From Mesostigma viride (Eukaryota; Streptophyta; Mesostigmatophyceae; Mesostigmatales; Mesostigmataceae), in the NCBI GenBank assembly GCA_009746045.1, contig RPFO01000178.1:274369-335368 (forward strand): a stretch of DNA of 61,000 nucleotides, given 5' to 3'. This document shows positions 1-9,092 of this stretch, piece by piece. Every line of letters starts with the position of its first letter. The first letter of the stretch is position 1. The notes under the pieces are model-generated. The model was not told the DNA's origin. It saw only the letters and a list, made by a program, of their open reading frames with translations, and did not search any database. The position numbers and the translations under genes are program-made.

Positions 1-67
1 GCGTTTTCTCTTTGTACTCAATCCATTTTCAACTCGACGGACAAAGAAAAGCTCGTTGTTTACCTAC

Positions 68-1041
68 ATGCAAAATATGGCGAGAAAGAAAACATTGAGA
101 GAACTGACGCACAAGGACTTGTGTGTCCTCGTCGGAGCGACGCAGAACCCGCAGTCTTGGACCCAATACGCATTTGAAAAACTAAAGTCGTTGCCCTGGA
201 AGACGATCGGTGTGTATGTTGCCGGAAAGCTTCTTGCCAATCTTTTGACATCTACGGTGACGGGGGAAATGTCCCACATTGATCGTTTCCTGAACACGCT
301 TGATGGCAAGTATACCGAAACGGTAATTGACGCGTTTCGACAGTTCGCTCACAGCATTAAGGGGTTCGGAATCGCCTTCTTGGATCCCGCTGACTTCGTG
401 AAGATGGCAGCTTCTTGGTTAGGCGAGAATTCTCTAATCGGTTCCTGGGTCGGGCGAGGCGCCAAGGTGCTGACATCGAACTTTATAGGACGACAGGCAA
501 TCGGGATCGGTAGCGCTCTTGCAACCAAGGCAATGTTTAATCGCGCGCGAGATAAGACCAAGCCATACGTCCAAAGTGGTGGCGAAATGGTAAAGAGGAT
601 GCGTGAAAAGCCCGGTGTACAAACAGCGGCCGCTATATTGAAACCTATCGCGGATTCTGGAAAAGAGTATGCCTTTGCGGCCGGAGCCAAGACAAAGGAA
701 GCCACCGATTACCTCGCAAGCATCGCGGCGGAAAAGGCCCGTGTTGCAGCTGCGGTCGCGGCAGAGAAAGGGCGTAAAGTCGCCGCTGTTGCGGCCGACA
801 AGGGAAAACGCGTCGCTAAAGCCGGCGCAAAGATCGCAAAAGACGAATTTGTAAAAGACTTTAAGATCGCGAAAACGTACGCCTCCGATCTCGCTCGCAA
901 GCGGTTGACGCCACCGCGGACACGGCTCGAGGAGTGTACGAGGCCGGACCTCAGATTCGCAAGAACGTAGAACTAGAATTCGAACGTAGAGCGTTTAAAC
1001 AAAGGATGGAGAAGTTAAAAAATAAAAAAGATTCTCCGTAG
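68..1041 (+). CDS. Helical, Ala/Lys-rich hypothetical protein; reading frame broken near its end
   Basis: The first ATG is at 68, with a second in frame at 77. The N-terminal 40 residues (LTHKDLCVLV... then SLPWKTIG) resemble residues about 130-175 of the next gene, so the two are tandem paralogues. A hydrophobic stretch follows, then a long Ala/Lys/Glu-rich helical tail with repeated AAEKxR-type units, as in amphipathic or coiled-coil proteins. The uninterrupted frame stops at 970. From about 905 the +1 frame reads a strongly protein-like charged tail (GVYEAG, then FERRAFKQRMEKLK) that stops at 1041, eight bases before the next ATG. I infer a one-base loss near 895-905. Function unknown; a membrane- or virion-associated role is only a guess. 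Confidence 0.6.
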
Positions 1042-1048
1042 TTACATA

Positions 1049-2125
1049 ATGGGGAGGCGAAAACATAGAGCTAGAGAAGAAGAAATCGAACCTTGGGAAG
1101 AGTATCAAAGACGGACCACAGAAGCGGATCGAAACCAGGTTTCGCAGGAGCCGGCCGTTCAAAACGAGGCGGAAACTGACCCCGACGAGTTGATGCACTG
1201 CCCTGGTCTGGCCAAGCACCTTACACGAAAAGATGCAGAAGAACTCGCTGCACTGATCGACCCGACCGTCGAAACCACGGAAATTAAAAAAATGTCGAAA
1301 ACCGAACTCTGTGCCGCCGTCAATCGCGAATTCATCACGCGCCTGGCCCTTTTATACTGCGGAACTGAGATCAAGAAGTCGAAGACACGCGTACAACTTA
1401 TCAAAACCATCCATGCACTTCACGATGTCGATATTAAAGAGCTCCGACGCCTGAATCACGATCAACTTTGCGCGATGGTTCTCTTCACGAAGCGTCCCAT
1501 GGATTACGTGAAGCAGGTCGCAAGGTCTATCTACGAAGCCTTCAAAAGGATTCCGTGGGGTACAATTGCTAAAGGTGCTTTTGTCGCCGGCAGCGCGCTA
1601 AGCTCGCTTATGGCAGTGCTGATCGTTGCAACGCAGCTAGACGGAACAGGCGCTTTTCAAAAAACTTTAGAAGATTGGTCAGTTTTTAAAAAGGTCGAGA
1701 AATATTTTTTTAATAGTGAGGGTGGAAGTGAATTGTGGAATTTTATCCAAACATGGATCATGCCAATTGGATTCTTTAAGTTATCAGGGGCCGATCAGGT
1801 GAAATATTTAAAGGTATTGGGTATTGATCACGGCATAAAAAGCCCAAAGAAACGCACGCTAGCAAGACTTGCCAACTGGATCATGGAAAACCCCGAAAAG
1901 GCTGCCATGGTAGGAGTCACTGGTTTGGGGTCCGCAGTAACAATGGTAGCCGCCGCCCCATTGCTTGGTACGGGGGTTCTCGCGGCTGGCGGGTTGACAG
2001 CTTTGTACAACCTTGTTGACTGGGAAGGGGACGCTGATGAAAATAAAAAAAAAAAGGCATCCGAGGAAGAGAAACCCGAAGAGAAGGAAAAACAAACGGT
2101 TGACGCCAAAACCAAACGTAGATAA
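1049..2125 (+). CDS. Hypothetical membrane protein, paralogue of the upstream gene
   Basis: 358 residues starting at an ATG eight bases after the inferred end of the previous gene. Residues 12-30 (WEEYQRRTTEADRNQ) are almost the same as part of the small protein at 11893-12135. Next come two or three short helical repeats with the pattern LxxLxxDxLCAxV, resembling SAP or LEM-like helix pairs, though I cannot assign a family. The motif IPWGTIAKG matches LPWKTIGVY of the upstream paralogue. Hydrophobic segments lie near residues 170-190 and 285-325 (GVTGLGSAVTMVAAAPLLG). The C-terminus is a lysine/glutamate tail. Probably membrane-associated; function unknown. Base content and style match the neighbouring virus-like genes. 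Confidence 0.75.
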   Translation: MGRRKHRAREEEIEPWEEYQRRTTEADRNQVSQEPAVQNEAETDPDELMHCPGLAKHLTRKDAEELAALIDPTVETTEIKKMSKTELCAAVNREFITRLALLYCGTEIKKSKTRVQLIKTIHALHDVDIKELRRLNHDQLCAMVLFTKRPMDYVKQVARSIYEAFKRIPWGTIAKGAFVAGSALSSLMAVLIVATQLDGTGAFQKTLEDWSVFKKVEKYFFNSEGGSELWNFIQTWIMPIGFFKLSGADQVKYLKVLGIDHGIKSPKKRTLARLANWIMENPEKAAMVGVTGLGSAVTMVAAAPLLGTGVLAAGGLTALYNLVDWEGDADENKKKKASEEEKPEEKEKQTVDAKTKRR

Positions 2126-2459
2126 CAGGTTTTCATTAAATGTTAATATACATTACAGATCAGATGTCCTGTTCCGTTCCCACGACTACCAAGAGGTCGC
2201 CAACGACCCCTTTCAAGAGGTACCGAATTAATGGGCACATGTTCGACATCTGCAAGAAGGAACTCGGAGAAAAATTTCCATCCTAAAGTTACAACACACT
2301 CGTGAATGCCACGAGGCAAGAAAACCTCCATAGAGCACGGTTAGTGCGCAGACAACGAGAAGATCTATCACGCTAATGAAAGGTTTTTTGAATCGCGATC
2401 GAAGTTTCGAATCCGCCGTGTTTGTTCCCAAATACGGTGCCAATGGCAGGGACTGATGA
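2126..2459. other. Intergenic, no supported gene
   Basis: Only short overlapping frames without recognisable content. Lies between the convergent ends of the gene ending at 2125 and the broken minus-strand gene ending at 2460. Confidence 0.5.
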
Positions 2460-3153
2460 TCAAACCAAATACTCGTCGGCGGTCAACACAAAGTCGTTGA
2501 TCGCTTTCGTGACCATCGTGTCCACAGGAGCAGGGTTTGACAGTTCCATATAAGCCGCTCTCGCGGCTACCATGATTTCTTCCACGATCTCCTCGTGCAG
2601 AGACCGAAGAGTCGTGCCCGCCTGGCTGAGTGAAGAAGCTGAAGGAGACAGCAAACCACGATTTGGTCGACGCCAAACTCGGACACGCACGTAGCGAGAG
2701 AACTCGAAGCTTGGCAGAGTTGAGCGTGCTCGGCGTGATGCAGCAAGTGATGATTCGTCGACCGAGCTGTTCGAGTTCGTCCGAACGGACATATCCGTGC
2801 GCGCTCAGGATTTTTGGACGACCCAAACTACTGCAAACCGCGGTGAGTAGTTGATCCCATTGAATGGGCGCAATCGAAATGCCCGCCACGCCAGAAAAGG
2901 CAGGAGCGATCGGCGCGGACAACACGGCGTCCACAACCGCTCTGTTCATAAACTCGGGTATCAAGAGTCCCGAAAGGAACGTTTTCGATATTTTTTCGAT
3001 GAAAGCGTCCGAGATATGGACCGAAGGCGTGGAGATGTTGTGCCGTTTAAACATGTCCGCGACTCGCTCCGGGAACTCGCTGTTGATGAGAGCCCCGTCC
3101 ATGACGAGCGTCAAAGAGTCGAGAAATTGGGCGATTTCGTTCGTGACCCTCAT
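2460..3153 (-). pseudogene. Hypothetical protein, frame-disrupted
   Basis: The ATG at 3153 opens a plausible protein with an amphipathic N-terminal half (VADMFKRHNIS, IQWDQLLTAV). The same frame becomes implausible after about 2620, while the adjacent frame carries a typical ending (SLHEEIVEEIMVAARAAYM) that stops at 2460. The switch lies somewhere in 2600-2790. A one-base indel is the simplest cause; a short intron is an alternative, but I see no convincing splice pair. A TATAAAA-like box (minus strand, about 3202-3210) sits roughly 50 bases upstream. No family recognised. Confidence 0.5.
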
Positions 3154-3322
3154 TTTCGTGCGAGTTGTGAGGTGTTTCGCTTATTCTTGTTTTCTGCTTC
3201 TCTTTTATACTAATCTCATGAGCAAAGTCGAGCCCAAAACCGTCAAGGATAAGCCGGACGTTACAATCTTATCCGCGTGTTTCGGCTCTGCCTTGAAGAT
3301 CGCTGATATTTTCGTATTCCAC

Positions 3323-3699
3323 TTATCTTGCTGTTTTTACAAATTTCTGGATTCGAGCGATCGCATCGGACGACCAGGAAAAAGATGTAACCGAAATTCT
3401 GCAAGCCCAAATCCCCGTTTTTGCGTCAATGGCACTCAGCGCGTGATTTTTTTCCCCGGATTTTATCGACTAGGCTTCTTCAAAGGCCTTCTCGCGTTTA
3501 TGATCGTCAGTTACATTCGTCTCAATGTCGCATCCGCATACGCGATCGTCCTCTCGCGTCTCCTCGACGAACCAAGGGATCCGGAAAGAACGAAACCGAT
3601 CCTCCTCAGTAAGATTGCGATTCTCTGGTTCGCCTGTTTCCGCAGCCGCTCCGTACACCCTTGTTTGGAAGAATCTCGAAATTGATTCTTAACAGTCAT
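3323..3699 (-). pseudogene. Possible decayed minus-strand gene, reading ambiguous
   Basis: Two readings compete. On the minus strand, an ATG at 3699 begins a charged protein that needs a frame change near 3655, then runs in one frame (LTEEDRFRSFRIPWF, EETREDDR) with a single in-frame TAG at 3470-3472, and ends at a TAA at 3323. On the plus strand, 3218-3685 is fully open from an ATG (156 codons), but its product is an odd mix of hydrophobic and Cys/Arg-rich runs. I lean to the minus reading because its composition is more protein-like. It would overlap the start of the divergent gene at 3698. Neither reading matches a family I know. Confidence 0.35.
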
Positions 3700-3934
3700 G
3701 TCTTTGATAGAAAGATTGCGTTCTTATCGGATCGCGGGATCCGCCGCTTTTGATTGGGCGGCGACGTTGCTAGCTTCGGTCGTCATCGCCTATTTAGCCG
3801 ATGGGAGACGATTTCGAGTCCCAATCCTCGCTCTCTCGTTCGTGTGCTTGGTCGCCTTGGGGCAATTCTTGCATTTCGTTCTCGACCAACACACGCCATT
3901 CCTAAAGAAGTTGCAGTCTCTTTTCGTCGCGTGA
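3698..3934 (+). CDS. Small two-helix membrane protein of a giant-virus family
   Basis: 78 residues. It begins MSLIERLRSYRIAGSAAFDW, has two hydrophobic segments (about residues 18-34 and 42-62), and a conserved-looking tail with HTPFLKKL. The pattern (MSxxERxRSYRxAGxAxFDW, two membrane helices, then a short loop with xTPL/F) is one I recall from small uncharacterised proteins of several giant-virus groups; this is family recognition from memory, not a search. Function unknown. It is followed after two bases by the next reading frame, which suggests co-transcription. Confidence 0.7.
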   Translation: MSLIERLRSYRIAGSAAFDWAATLLASVVIAYLADGRRFRVPILALSFVCLVALGQFLHFVLDQHTPFLKKLQSLFVA

Positions 3935-3936
3935 AG

Positions 3937-4276
3937 ATGCCAAAATTCATCGTCTTCCTCTTTAAAACGCAAATCCATCCAAGAGGCGATCGAAACGCCT
4001 TCGGAAGACGGGGCCTTCAACAAACCAACGACGCCTGAAGCATTCGACAACCTATGGAAAATGCTTGAAGACGCTGTCGAAAGGAAGATCAAAGACGACT
4101 TCCGGTACATCGCGATTCGACGCGAACTCAATTACCTCTTACACGTGAACACAAGAATGACGGATGAGGAAAAACAGCTCAAGAAAAAGAAGCTCGTGGA
4201 GGAGCGAGAAAACCTTCGAGCAAAAGCGAAGGAGGCAAACCGACTCATTGAGTGCATGCGTAAGGCGATGCGCTGA
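3937..4276 (+). CDS. Charged coiled-coil hypothetical protein, probably frame-shifted
   Basis: The uninterrupted part runs from the ATG at 4061 to 4276 and encodes a Lys/Glu-rich coiled coil (MTDEEKQLKKKKLVEERE). The same frame is open upstream to 3935 with protein-like content (KSIQEAIETPSEDG) but no ATG. An ATG at 3937 lies in another frame and would join it by loss of one A in the AAAA run at 3964-3967. The natural start could therefore be 3937 with a frame break, or 4061 without one. It lies just downstream of the small membrane-protein gene. Confidence 0.5.
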
Positions 4277-4423
4277 AATCCGCGATGAAAGTCTTGAAAG
4301 CCGAGACTGTCTTGAATTAAAGGCTTTAATGCCGAGACTCTCTTGAGTCTAAGACGCTGTAACACCTATTAACGATTTAATAATAAAACATTATTTTGTC
4401 TTTGCTTAATCATGTAAGGTTTC

Positions 4424-5098
4424 ATGCCCCCTAAACGAAATTATCAAGAGATGAAACGTCCTACGACTGCGCGTGAGATACGACTGATGGAACGTCAGCA
4501 GAGACAAACGACGTCACGTCCGACAACCGCGGCGGACCCGACAAAACCGACGATAAACGATTTGCCTGAAAACGCGCGTGCGGAAATCGCGCGTAAGACA
4601 GGATTAATTATTGGAAAAAGGACACTTCCATATGCACTTGCGGGAATATATGAACAAAAAAAAGCAAGGATCGACGAACTTCTACCGAATAAATTAAAAG
4701 CAGATATCGAGTACCATAAAAAGCGATATGAAGCCGATACAATCAACAGAAACTGGAGATTGACGCCTGAAGAGAGAAAAGCTAGAAAACAACAGTTAGA
4801 GAAGGAAATGGACCAACTTATAGAAGAACAAAACCCGATAGGCCGAGAAATCACAAAATTGCAAACGGCGTTGCATAAATATCCAAACAAAACAGGTGAT
4901 GAAGTTTTGAAACTGCTCCTAGAGAAAGAGAACAATCAAGCCGGACCCCACAACCAACCCGCCGAGTCCAACCACAACCAACCCGCCGAGTCCACTCGAG
5001 TACGGCGATGCAAGGCGAAGACGCTCGCCAAAAAGAGATGCGAGAACAAGCCTGTCAAGGGCAAGACTGTGTGCCGCTGTCACTCCAAAAAGAAATGA
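4424..5098 (+). CDS. Charged helical protein with C-terminal Cys3-His mini-domain
   Basis: 224 residues. Residues about 45-75 hold a short F-box-like helix (INDLPENARAEIARKTG) that recurs in modified form in the protease gene at 13561. A long charged helical middle region follows, then two direct copies of a HNQPAES unit. The C-terminus carries C-x9-C-x10-C-x2-H (RRCKAKTLAKKRC... CRCH), the same mini-domain that stands at the N-terminus of seven other proteins in this window. It probably binds one zinc ion, inferred from ligand spacing; the target is unknown. An AT-rich stretch with TTTAATAATAAAACATTATT precedes the start. Confidence 0.75.
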   Translation: MPPKRNYQEMKRPTTAREIRLMERQQRQTTSRPTTAADPTKPTINDLPENARAEIARKTGLIIGKRTLPYALAGIYEQKKARIDELLPNKLKADIEYHKKRYEADTINRNWRLTPEERKARKQQLEKEMDQLIEEQNPIGREITKLQTALHKYPNKTGDEVLKLLLEKENNQAGPHNQPAESNHNQPAESTRVRRCKAKTLAKKRCENKPVKGKTVCRCHSKKK

Positions 5099-5200
5099 TC
5101 ACAATTGCACTTTTCATCATAACAGTTTAATGCCTTTTAACCATCATTTATTGATCTCGAGAGGATTGCATCTACCTCTGCATACGATTATTAAAACAAT

Positions 5201-6397
5201 TCAAGAAAGCGCTTCGGCGCTCTTGATCTTTTTCCTTCCCGAAAAATTGAACCTCTCGAGGTTCAGCGGACGGGTAAGAACAAGATCCGTTTTCATCTCC
5301 TCCTTGTTTTTCTTCACAACCTCGAATGGCGTCGCGCCGGTTGCCTGCACAGTGAAAGGTGCCAGCTGCAACTGGACTTCCACCGCGATCTCCGTGAAGT
5401 CGGCCTCCCTTCCCTGTCTCTTGGCGCGCAAAATCACCTGACGCTTGAAAAACTCGTCGACCGCGAGCTGCTCCTCGTCCATCAGGTCTCTTGCGCTCCC
5501 TTTGTACGCGTTGTTGAGCTCCTTCAGCGCCGCCGTGTCAACCCCCGTCGAAGCTTTGCATCCGCGGTCCGCAACCGTAACCAACGTCTGTCTCACGCGT
5601 TCTTTTGGCACAGTGATCGAAACCAAGTCCGCAAGCTTGTGCTGCAAGTCCTTAGAAGCAACGCGCATTGAAGGGGGCGCAGCGCGCACGGGTTCGACGT
5701 AGTCCGGTTTCTTGCGGCCATTGTGGAGTTCCGTGTTCAACAGAACCGTCGTAGTCGTGCCGTTTGCCGCGTCGTGCGCGTCGCGGACGACCTCGATCAT
5801 CGTTATGTCGCCAGCAATCAGACGATGGACCCAGCTGGACGCCATCGCGAAAAATTCCGGGCTGATCCACATAGCCAAAGGGACGACTAGCTCAGGGTGG
5901 ATCCAGATGCCTCGATCTTCGTTCGGGCCGGACTTGACATCCTCTACGATGGAACAGTGGGTACTGTGTTCCGACCTCTCTCCGATTCCCGACAACGGCT
6001 CGATGAGGTGGGTACAGTTTTGTTCCGACCCCTCTTCGGAGCCTGACATTTGCTCATTGAGGTGGGTACACTTTTGTTCCGACCCCGTGTCGGGGATCGA
6101 CGACTCGGACTTCGATTTTGAGCAGCGTCCGAGTGATGCGATGCACGCCTTTGCACAGTCAAGCCGATACCAACTTTTAAAAAGTTTCTTTCCGTTGGAA
6201 GCCGCCAGCGTGAAGTCGAGCCCCTGAATTTTTTTGTCGCTTTTTCGGACCCTGATTTCTTTCTCCGCATCCACTTTAAAAGTAATCGAAGGCTTCATGG
6301 TAAAAATCCACGTCTTCTCTGTCTCTCGTACAAGACTGAAAAGGGGATGGGAGAACCGATTCGTGGTCGCCATGACCTCAAAAACACCCATCGTCAT
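5201..6397 (-). CDS. KilA-N domain DNA-binding protein with a repeat insertion
   Basis: 398 residues from the ATG at 6397; ATGs at 6391 and 6373 are alternatives. Residues about 55-90 (KIQGLDFTLAASNGKKLFKSW) and 163-195 (GIWIHPELVVPLAMWISPEF) are the two halves of a KilA-N domain, a DNA-binding fold common in phage and giant-virus proteins. Between them sits an insertion of about 55 residues made of two and a half copies of a unit containing GSEQxCTHLxE. The C-terminal half (about 200-398) is helical and charged and unassigned. A perfect inverted repeat overlaps the start codon, so the protein may control its own gene. Likely a regulator; targets unknown. Confidence 0.85.
   Translation of the reverse strand: MTMGVFEVMATTNRFSHPLFSLVRETEKTWIFTMKPSITFKVDAEKEIRVRKSDKKIQGLDFTLAASNGKKLFKSWYRLDCAKACIASLGRCSKSKSESSIPDTGSEQKCTHLNEQMSGSEEGSEQNCTHLIEPLSGIGERSEHSTHCSIVEDVKSGPNEDRGIWIHPELVVPLAMWISPEFFAMASSWVHRLIAGDITMIEVVRDAHDAANGTTTTVLLNTELHNGRKKPDYVEPVRAAPPSMRVASKDLQHKLADLVSITVPKERVRQTLVTVADRGCKASTGVDTAALKELNNAYKGSARDLMDEEQLAVDEFFKRQVILRAKRQGREADFTEIAVEVQLQLAPFTVQATGATPFEVVKKNKEEMKTDLVLTRPLNLERFNFSGRKKIKSAEALS
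5955..6105 (-). repeat. Coding minisatellite inside the KilA-N gene
   Basis: Two and a half imperfect direct repeats of about 54 bases, each starting with GTGGGTAC on the plus strand. They encode the GSEQxCTHL units and lie exactly between the two halves of the KilA-N domain, in frame. Confidence 0.8.
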
Positions 6398-6420
6398 AGA
6401 ACACAGATGTGTGTTCTATG
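6395..6420. promoter_or_regulatory. Perfect inverted repeat over the KilA-N start codon
   Basis: CATAGAACAC, a six-base spacer, then GTGTTCTATG: ten-base perfect arms, the left one containing the start codon of the minus-strand KilA-N gene. This is the shape of an operator for a dimeric DNA-binding protein, or an mRNA hairpin at the start. Function inferred. Confidence 0.55.
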
Positions 6421-6609
6421 CGTCTACCCCTGATGTTAGCGTGTGCAAACCGTCCACGAGAGGGAGATCGGGAATCACAAGACACCTAGAAGAAAAAAAA
6501 GACTCGTCGCTGACGTCACGAGATTCGCCGATCGCCGTTCGGACCTCGCTTTACAAGTACGAAGTTCAGAGACTGGGTAATACTTACCAATCCCGCCGGC
6601 GCGTTTCTA

Positions 6610-8180
6610 TCACACTTTGCCGACTCTTATGTGCGACGTTTTTTTTTTGGTTTTCCTTTTTGTCTTCCTTTTCTGCATCGGATAATGATTTTGTATATCT
6701 TTAAATAGCTTGTCCACGAATTTGAACATCTTTTCACTGAAGGCCCGAGGATAGTTTTGGTTATCAACCGTCCATTTGTCTGGGTGTATTCGAGCTTTGG
6801 CTGCTACCCTTGATACCGGTTTCCATTTGTGTTGTAGACGGATAATATTTCGGGGGTCAAGAATGTTATTTGCAACATTTAGTAAGTTAGGAGCTTTCGA
6901 ATCAATCTCTGCTTGCGTAAGTCCCGCTTCCTTGAAGAGATTCTGCACGATAGTTGATTTCAATCGTGGTTCTTGAGACATATATTTTAGAAGGTCATCA
7001 TAAGACTCCGGATCGGGCATATTAGGTACTTGCGGTTGAGCTTCTCGCATATTCGACGGTCCAGCTGGTTGAGGACGTTGATGAGACGCCGGCGGTTCGT
7101 TTTGCGTCCAGGCTTGAGCTTTTTTAACACGATCCCAACTCCTTGCATACTGTGGGTATTGTTCGTCGAATTGTTTTTTCGCCTCTTCGTCTTGTCGATC
7201 TCTTTCATCCCATTCTCGCGGTTGATAACCTCCCATATTAGACGCTGTTTGAGGACGTTGCCGAGACCCTTCAGCTTCTCGTTCTTTTTGCCGCTGATTA
7301 AAACTAGCTGCATACTTTCGTCGCTCTTCTTCCCATCTCCGTGCCTTGTCTTCGGCGGCTTTCCGTGCCTTTTCCGCAGCTGCCTGTTCCGCAGCCATTT
7401 TAGCTGCCTGTTCCGCAGCCATTTTAGCTGCCTGTTCCGCAGCCGCTTTAGCTGCCTGTTCCGCAGCCATTTTAGCTGCCTGTTCCGCAGCCATTTTAGC
7501 TGCCTGTTCCGCAGCCGCTTTAGCTGCCCGAATTCGCCTGACCGCGTCAGCTTTCGATATTCGTTGCAATTCGCGTAATCTGTCCCTTTCGATTTGTCTC
7601 TTTTCTTCGGCCGCGGCTTCTTCTTCAGCCATTCTCACCTTTTTGGCAGCCTCTTTAGCGGCTGTTGCTAATTTTTCTTTATTTTCTTCCGCCTCTTTTT
7701 TAACGTCCGACGCCACGCGGTTTTTCAACTTCCCTACCATCTTTTTTAATCCATCTGCGTTTACTGCTTGGTTTCTTCTTTCAGACGCTTGAGTTTCGGC
7801 TTTTGCATGTCCCGCATTTTCTCGTAAAACGCCGAGGTTAGCGTCTCTTACCTCTTTATTAAAACTATCTTGATTACGTTGATTTAAAAATTCTGTATAT
7901 TTTTCTTCTTCAGACTGGGTGGGGGTAAGAGCATTTGGTTTCGGGGGGGGGGATTCTTGACCCTTTGCCGGGCTCTTTCTAAAATCTCTTCTCTCCTACG
8001 TGCTAGAAAATCATCAGCTTCTTCTGGCTGGCCGGTTTCTTTTTCGATTTTTTCGTTTCGAGCTCGGTGTGTCCGAGTCCTGCTATGGACGCCGCAATAC
8101 TTACGCTTACCCGTACAACAGTTCGAGCACGAACGACCGTCTTTTAGCGTTCCTTTACATGTCCTCGGTTTTCCGATCAT
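6610..8180 (-). CDS. Cys3-His mini-domain / Ala-rich coiled-coil / J-domain protein, frame break at a homopolymer
   Basis: The ATG at 8180 opens a 98-codon frame with the mini-domain C-x9-C-x10-C-x2-H (residues 8-33). At the ten-base homopolymer 7943-7952 the good reading jumps to another frame that is open without an ATG through 7740 and on to the stop at 6610. The long part has eight-residue AAEQAAKM repeats, a Gln/Pro-rich linker and a C-terminal J-domain-like region with the HPD motif (ARIHPDKW) and WKPVS upstream, most like auxilin-type J domains. J domains stimulate Hsp70 ATPase activity. Together one gene of about 523 codons is likely. The break could be a sequencing error, phase variation or decay. 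A TATAAAAAGG box lies only a few bases before the ATG. Confidence 0.7.
7374..7531 (-). repeat. 24-bp coding repeat (AAEQAAKM units)
   Basis: About six tandem copies of a 24-base unit in frame within the J-domain gene, encoding an alanine-rich helix with period eight. Confidence 0.85.
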
Positions 8181-8252
8181 GCTCCTTTTTATACATACGC
8201 GCCAAAAAAAGCGCGTTCAAAACGGAAGGAAAAAAGTGGTGCTACAAGGTAC

Positions 8253-8325
8253 GTTCGAGTAGCTCAGTCGGTAGAGCGGCGGTCTTATGAGCCGCAGGTC
8301 GCGAGTTCGAGTCTCGCCCCGAACA
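8253..8325 (+). tRNA. tRNA gene, anticodon TAT, probably tRNA-Ile
   Basis: A 73-base cloverleaf can be drawn: acceptor GTTCGAG/CCCGAAC with one A-C mismatch, D arm GCTC-AGTCGGTA-GAGC, anticodon stem GCGGT/GCCGC with loop CTTATGA, variable AGGTC, T arm GCGAG-TTCGAGT-CTCGC, discriminator A, no encoded CCA and no intron. The anticodon TAT would read ATA. G at position 37 is unusual for an isoleucine tRNA, so identity is less certain than the tRNA call. It is the only tRNA seen in the virus-like part. Confidence 0.88.
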
Positions 8326-8351
8326 AAAATCGCCGCTGTATCTTATACGCC

Positions 8352-8453
8352 ATGCCTCCCTTGTTGTATTATAGTCACGGCCTGAACAACCACGGAGGGG
8401 GACAAACGCGAAAAAAGAAACCCAAAAAGCGAGCCACGAAGAAAAACAAGTGA
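8352..8453 (+). CDS. Very small basic protein (33 codons)
   Basis: ATG at 8352 after a TTATAC motif. The product has a short hydrophobic start, a Gly-rich centre and a Lys/Arg-rich tail (KKKPKKRATKKNK). It sits between the tRNA and the next gene, in the same direction. It could be a small DNA-binding or packaging peptide, or chance. Confidence 0.4.
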   Translation: MPPLLYYSHGLNNHGGGQTRKKKPKKRATKKNK

Positions 8454-8490
8454 GTCCGAAGTTTTTCTAGAGAACAAGTAGTATACACCC

Positions 8491-8805
8491 ATGAAGTGCA
8501 CCGCAAAATGCAAGGACGGCAGCCATTGCAGCAACAGCGCCAGGGCTGGCTACAAGAGGTGCGCCTCGCACTCGAGGCGCAAGCCGGCTTCTCGCCACCG
8601 AGCCGCCTCGTGTGGAATGGCGAACAGCGGCGACATGGTCCAGCCCCCCGACGTCCCCGCCACCAACGGCCAGCTGGAATGGATGGACTTGAGCCAGGAG
8701 CCAATGCCCTATATGTATCAAAGCTCGCAAACCCATCCAGCGCAGATGGCGTATCTGAAGCACACCATCAACCAGCGAAGGCATCGCAAGAGCCGGAGGA
8801 GGTGA
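8491..8805 (+). CDS. Small protein with N-terminal Cys3-His mini-domain
   Basis: 104 residues; the ATG lies just after GTATACACCC. Residues 3-27 carry C-x9-C-x10-C-x2-H (CTAKCKDGSHC... CASH). The rest is low-complexity and ends in a basic tail (RRHRKSRRR). It belongs to the local family of eight such proteins. Zinc binding is inferred from the ligand pattern; no known partner. Confidence 0.75.
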   Translation: MKCTAKCKDGSHCSNSARAGYKRCASHSRRKPASRHRAASCGMANSGDMVQPPDVPATNGQLEWMDLSQEPMPYMYQSSQTHPAQMAYLKHTINQRRHRKSRRR

Positions 8806-8819
8806 AATTACCTTACCAT

Positions 8820-9092
8820 CTAGTAAGATGCTTCCTGTTCTAGTCTCTCACACGCGTTGGAACGATCGTGGCCGACGTCACGTGCGTTTTTACGATCCTT
8901 TGCCATTATTGACGCCTCGGCGACATCGCGACAGCGGATCCGTATCGAAGACGCATTAGGATCGCGATCCTCCCACTCTGTTTCCATCTTGGCGAGAAAA
9001 CAACCCATCATATGAAGTTCGGTAAGATCATATTTGCGGTACCAGGAAACGGTTTTACCGAGAAGGCCGGATTTCTCGGAGTCTCTTTGCAA
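8820..9092 (-). CDS. Possible frame-shifted extension of the neighbouring F-box gene
   Basis: A 90-codon open frame with no good start of its own (a stop codon lies shortly upstream in frame). Its product is charged and protein-like. It overlaps the end of the F-box-like gene at 9008-10020 in another frame. It may be the true C-terminus of that gene after one more indel near 9095-9107, or a chance frame; the intact paralogue at 10837-11853 does not need such an extension. Confidence 0.3.
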   Translation of the reverse strand: MQRDSEKSGLLGKTVSWYRKYDLTELHMMGCFLAKMETEWEDRDPNASSIRIRCRDVAEASIMAKDRKNARDVGHDRSNACERLEQEASY

